Below, in pieces: positions 5,186-5,716 of a stretch of DNA of 5,716 nucleotides. A program made the position numbers and the translations under genes. The notes beneath the pieces are model-generated. The model was not told where the DNA came from. It searched no databases and saw only the letters and a list, made by a program, of their open reading frames with translations. The stretch is from NCBI GenBank assembly GCA_041745395.1, contig JBGTIZ010000167.1, positions 1 through 5,716 of the forward strand, read 5' to 3'. The DNA is from Hadersleviella sp041745395. Lineage in GTDB: Bacteria > Chloroflexota > Anaerolineae > Promineifilales > Promineifilaceae. Position 1 is the stretch's first letter. Each line of letters opens with the position of its first letter.

Positions 5186-5545
5186 ATGAACAGCATTAAC
5201 CTGATGGACTCCCCCGTAACCCCGACCATAAGCCACACCACGGCCGTGATTGAACTATTCGACCCACCCATGTGTTGCCCCACCGGCCTCTGCGGCCCCG
5301 AACTGGACCAAACCCTGCTGGATGTCAGCGAAATGATTATGAATTTGCAGGCCGAAGGCACGGCCGTGGCTCGCTATCAAATGACCAGTGATCCGCAAAA
5401 ATTCATGACCAACAACGAAGTCATGCGCCTCGTCCGTGAACAACAAATGGCGGCTCTACCCATCACCGTCGTGCATGGACAAGTCATCAAAACAGGCGCC
5501 TACCCGACCTCCGACGAATTACGCACCGCTTTAGTCGCTGACTAA
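5186..5545 (+). CDS. arsD: ArsD arsenic metallochaperone / weak trans-acting repressor
   Basis: ArsD carries As(III) from cytosolic thiols to the ArsA ATPase of the ArsAB efflux pump and can act as a second-level repressor. The diagnostic segment IELFDPPMCCPTGLCGPELD is at residues 22-41, with the three arsenic-binding cysteines C30, C31 and C36, equivalent to Cys12, Cys13 and Cys18 of plasmid R773 ArsD. The thioredoxin-like body follows: VARYQMTSDPQKF (61-73), VMRLVREQQMAALPITVV (79-96) and GQVIKTGAYPTSDEL (98-112). The protein has about 18-20 extra N-terminal residues compared with the usual ArsD, which starts a few residues before FDP; no in-frame Met lies closer than residue 7. AAAGGA at 5169-5174, eleven bases upstream, supports the start at 5186. 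Two CACGGCCGTG palindromes lie within it. arsA, the usual next gene, is not seen. Confidence 0.93.
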   Translation: MNSINLMDSPVTPTISHTTAVIELFDPPMCCPTGLCGPELDQTLLDVSEMIMNLQAEGTAVARYQMTSDPQKFMTNNEVMRLVREQQMAALPITVVHGQVIKTGAYPTSDELRTALVAD

Positions 5546-5579
5546 CCGACTTGCTGGTTGCCACACAAGGAAAACCGAC

Positions 5580-5663
5580 ATGAACTGTATTGGTCAAAAA
5601 TTACTCACACAAAAAATCCTGTCTCGGCACACCTCGCCGCCTACGGCGGCTCGCCTGTCATAA
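5580..5663 (+). CDS. Unrecognised 27-residue ORF after arsD
   Basis: ATG 5580 has AAGGA about nine bases upstream (5567-5571) and reads MNCIGQKLLTQKILS, then RHTSPPTAARLS before TAA 5661-5663. The second half is simply the translation of the GC hairpin at 5636-5650, so the frame may be the start of a gene interrupted by a hairpin element. It is not ArsA: no P-loop is seen. Real translation is uncertain. Confidence 0.25.
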   Translation: MNCIGQKLLTQKILSRHTSPPTAARLS

Positions 5664-5675
5664 GGGTGTTTTTTT
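5629..5675 (+). terminator. GC hairpin plus seven-T run downstream of arsD
   Basis: GCCGCC (5636-5641) pairs with GGCGGC (5645-5650) around TAC. An outer helix, ACACC (5629-5633) with GGTGT (5665-5669), can enclose it and leads directly into TTTTTTT at 5669-5675. As an intrinsic terminator it would close the arsR-arsD transcript. The core resembles short REP-like palindromes, so it may also be a repeat element. After it, 5676-5716 shows no gene. Confidence 0.55.
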
Positions 5676-5716
5676 CGTTTGGGCAATTGGACTTTAAGAA
5701 ATTAGTTCGGGAATAG

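Larger units (their letters stand above)
3588..5368. repeat. Six copies of the 10-bp palindrome CACGGCCGTG
   Basis: Exact copies start at 3588, 4164, 4344, 5095, 5239 and 5359, in the antitoxin gene (one), the FmdE-like gene (two), arsR (one) and arsD (two). All six are read in the same phase, C-ACG-GCC-GTG, giving Thr-Ala-Val in each protein, including the minus-strand one. One-mismatch copies lie at 473, 519, 708, 1978 and 3554. Chance expectation for an exact copy in a window this size is around 0.01. This looks like an iterated palindrome comparable in style to HIP1 of cyanobacteria. Confidence 0.85.

Noticed and set aside
5666..5716. Short open frame (GTG start) ending exactly at the window edge with TAG
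   Set aside because: Sixteen codons, no ribosome-binding site, and it begins in the terminator T-run; coincidence.

Overview
The window looks like a metagenomic or environmental bacterial fragment, most plausibly from Chloroflexota (Anaerolineae-like). That placement is an inference from protein style, gene mix and moderate GC; no marker gene is present. It has two contrasting halves.

Left half (1-3379): a membrane-bound respiratory molybdoenzyme locus in evident decay. An NrfD/PsrC/TtrC-type quinol-binding membrane subunit (157-1086) has eight visible membrane helices but seems to lack the N-terminal helix region of its family. It is followed by the molybdopterin catalytic subunit (PsrA/PhsA/TtrA/ArrA-like), which has a Tat signal and a 4Fe-4S motif. 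That gene is broken into three frames (1207-2097, 2094-3125, 3095-3379) by a one-base frameshift near 2033 and by an out-of-frame internal deletion whose join lies near 3053-3062. The membrane-then-catalytic order matches ttrBCA-type clusters, so an iron-sulfur B subunit may have lain upstream. Between the two genes are two opposed arrays of a 7-bp repeat.

Middle (3346-4068): on the minus strand, an antitoxin-like gene (3824-3492) overlaps by ATGA a VapC-like toxin start that keeps only about 14 recognisable PIN-domain residues. A perfect 14-bp hairpin (3409-3441) serves as a convergent, probably bidirectional terminator. A 244-bp divergent intergenic region follows and contains a 9-bp inverted repeat.

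Right half (4069-5716): apparently intact genes. An FmdE-family protein with a C-terminal zinc ribbon is followed by arsR (As(III)-responsive repressor) and arsD (arsenic metallochaperone). A strong promoter precedes arsR. The same 24-bp inverted repeat, ATA-N-TTCAA-N6-TTGAA-N-TAT, lies at the arsR promoter and again before arsD, which points to an autoregulated arsenic operon. A GC hairpin with a T-run follows arsD, and arsA is not seen.

Across the right 1.8 kb the 10-bp palindrome CACGGCCGTG occurs six times, always in the same codon phase (C-ACG-GCC-GTG, Thr-Ala-Val). This is a HIP1-like iterated palindrome and is the most unusual signal in the window.
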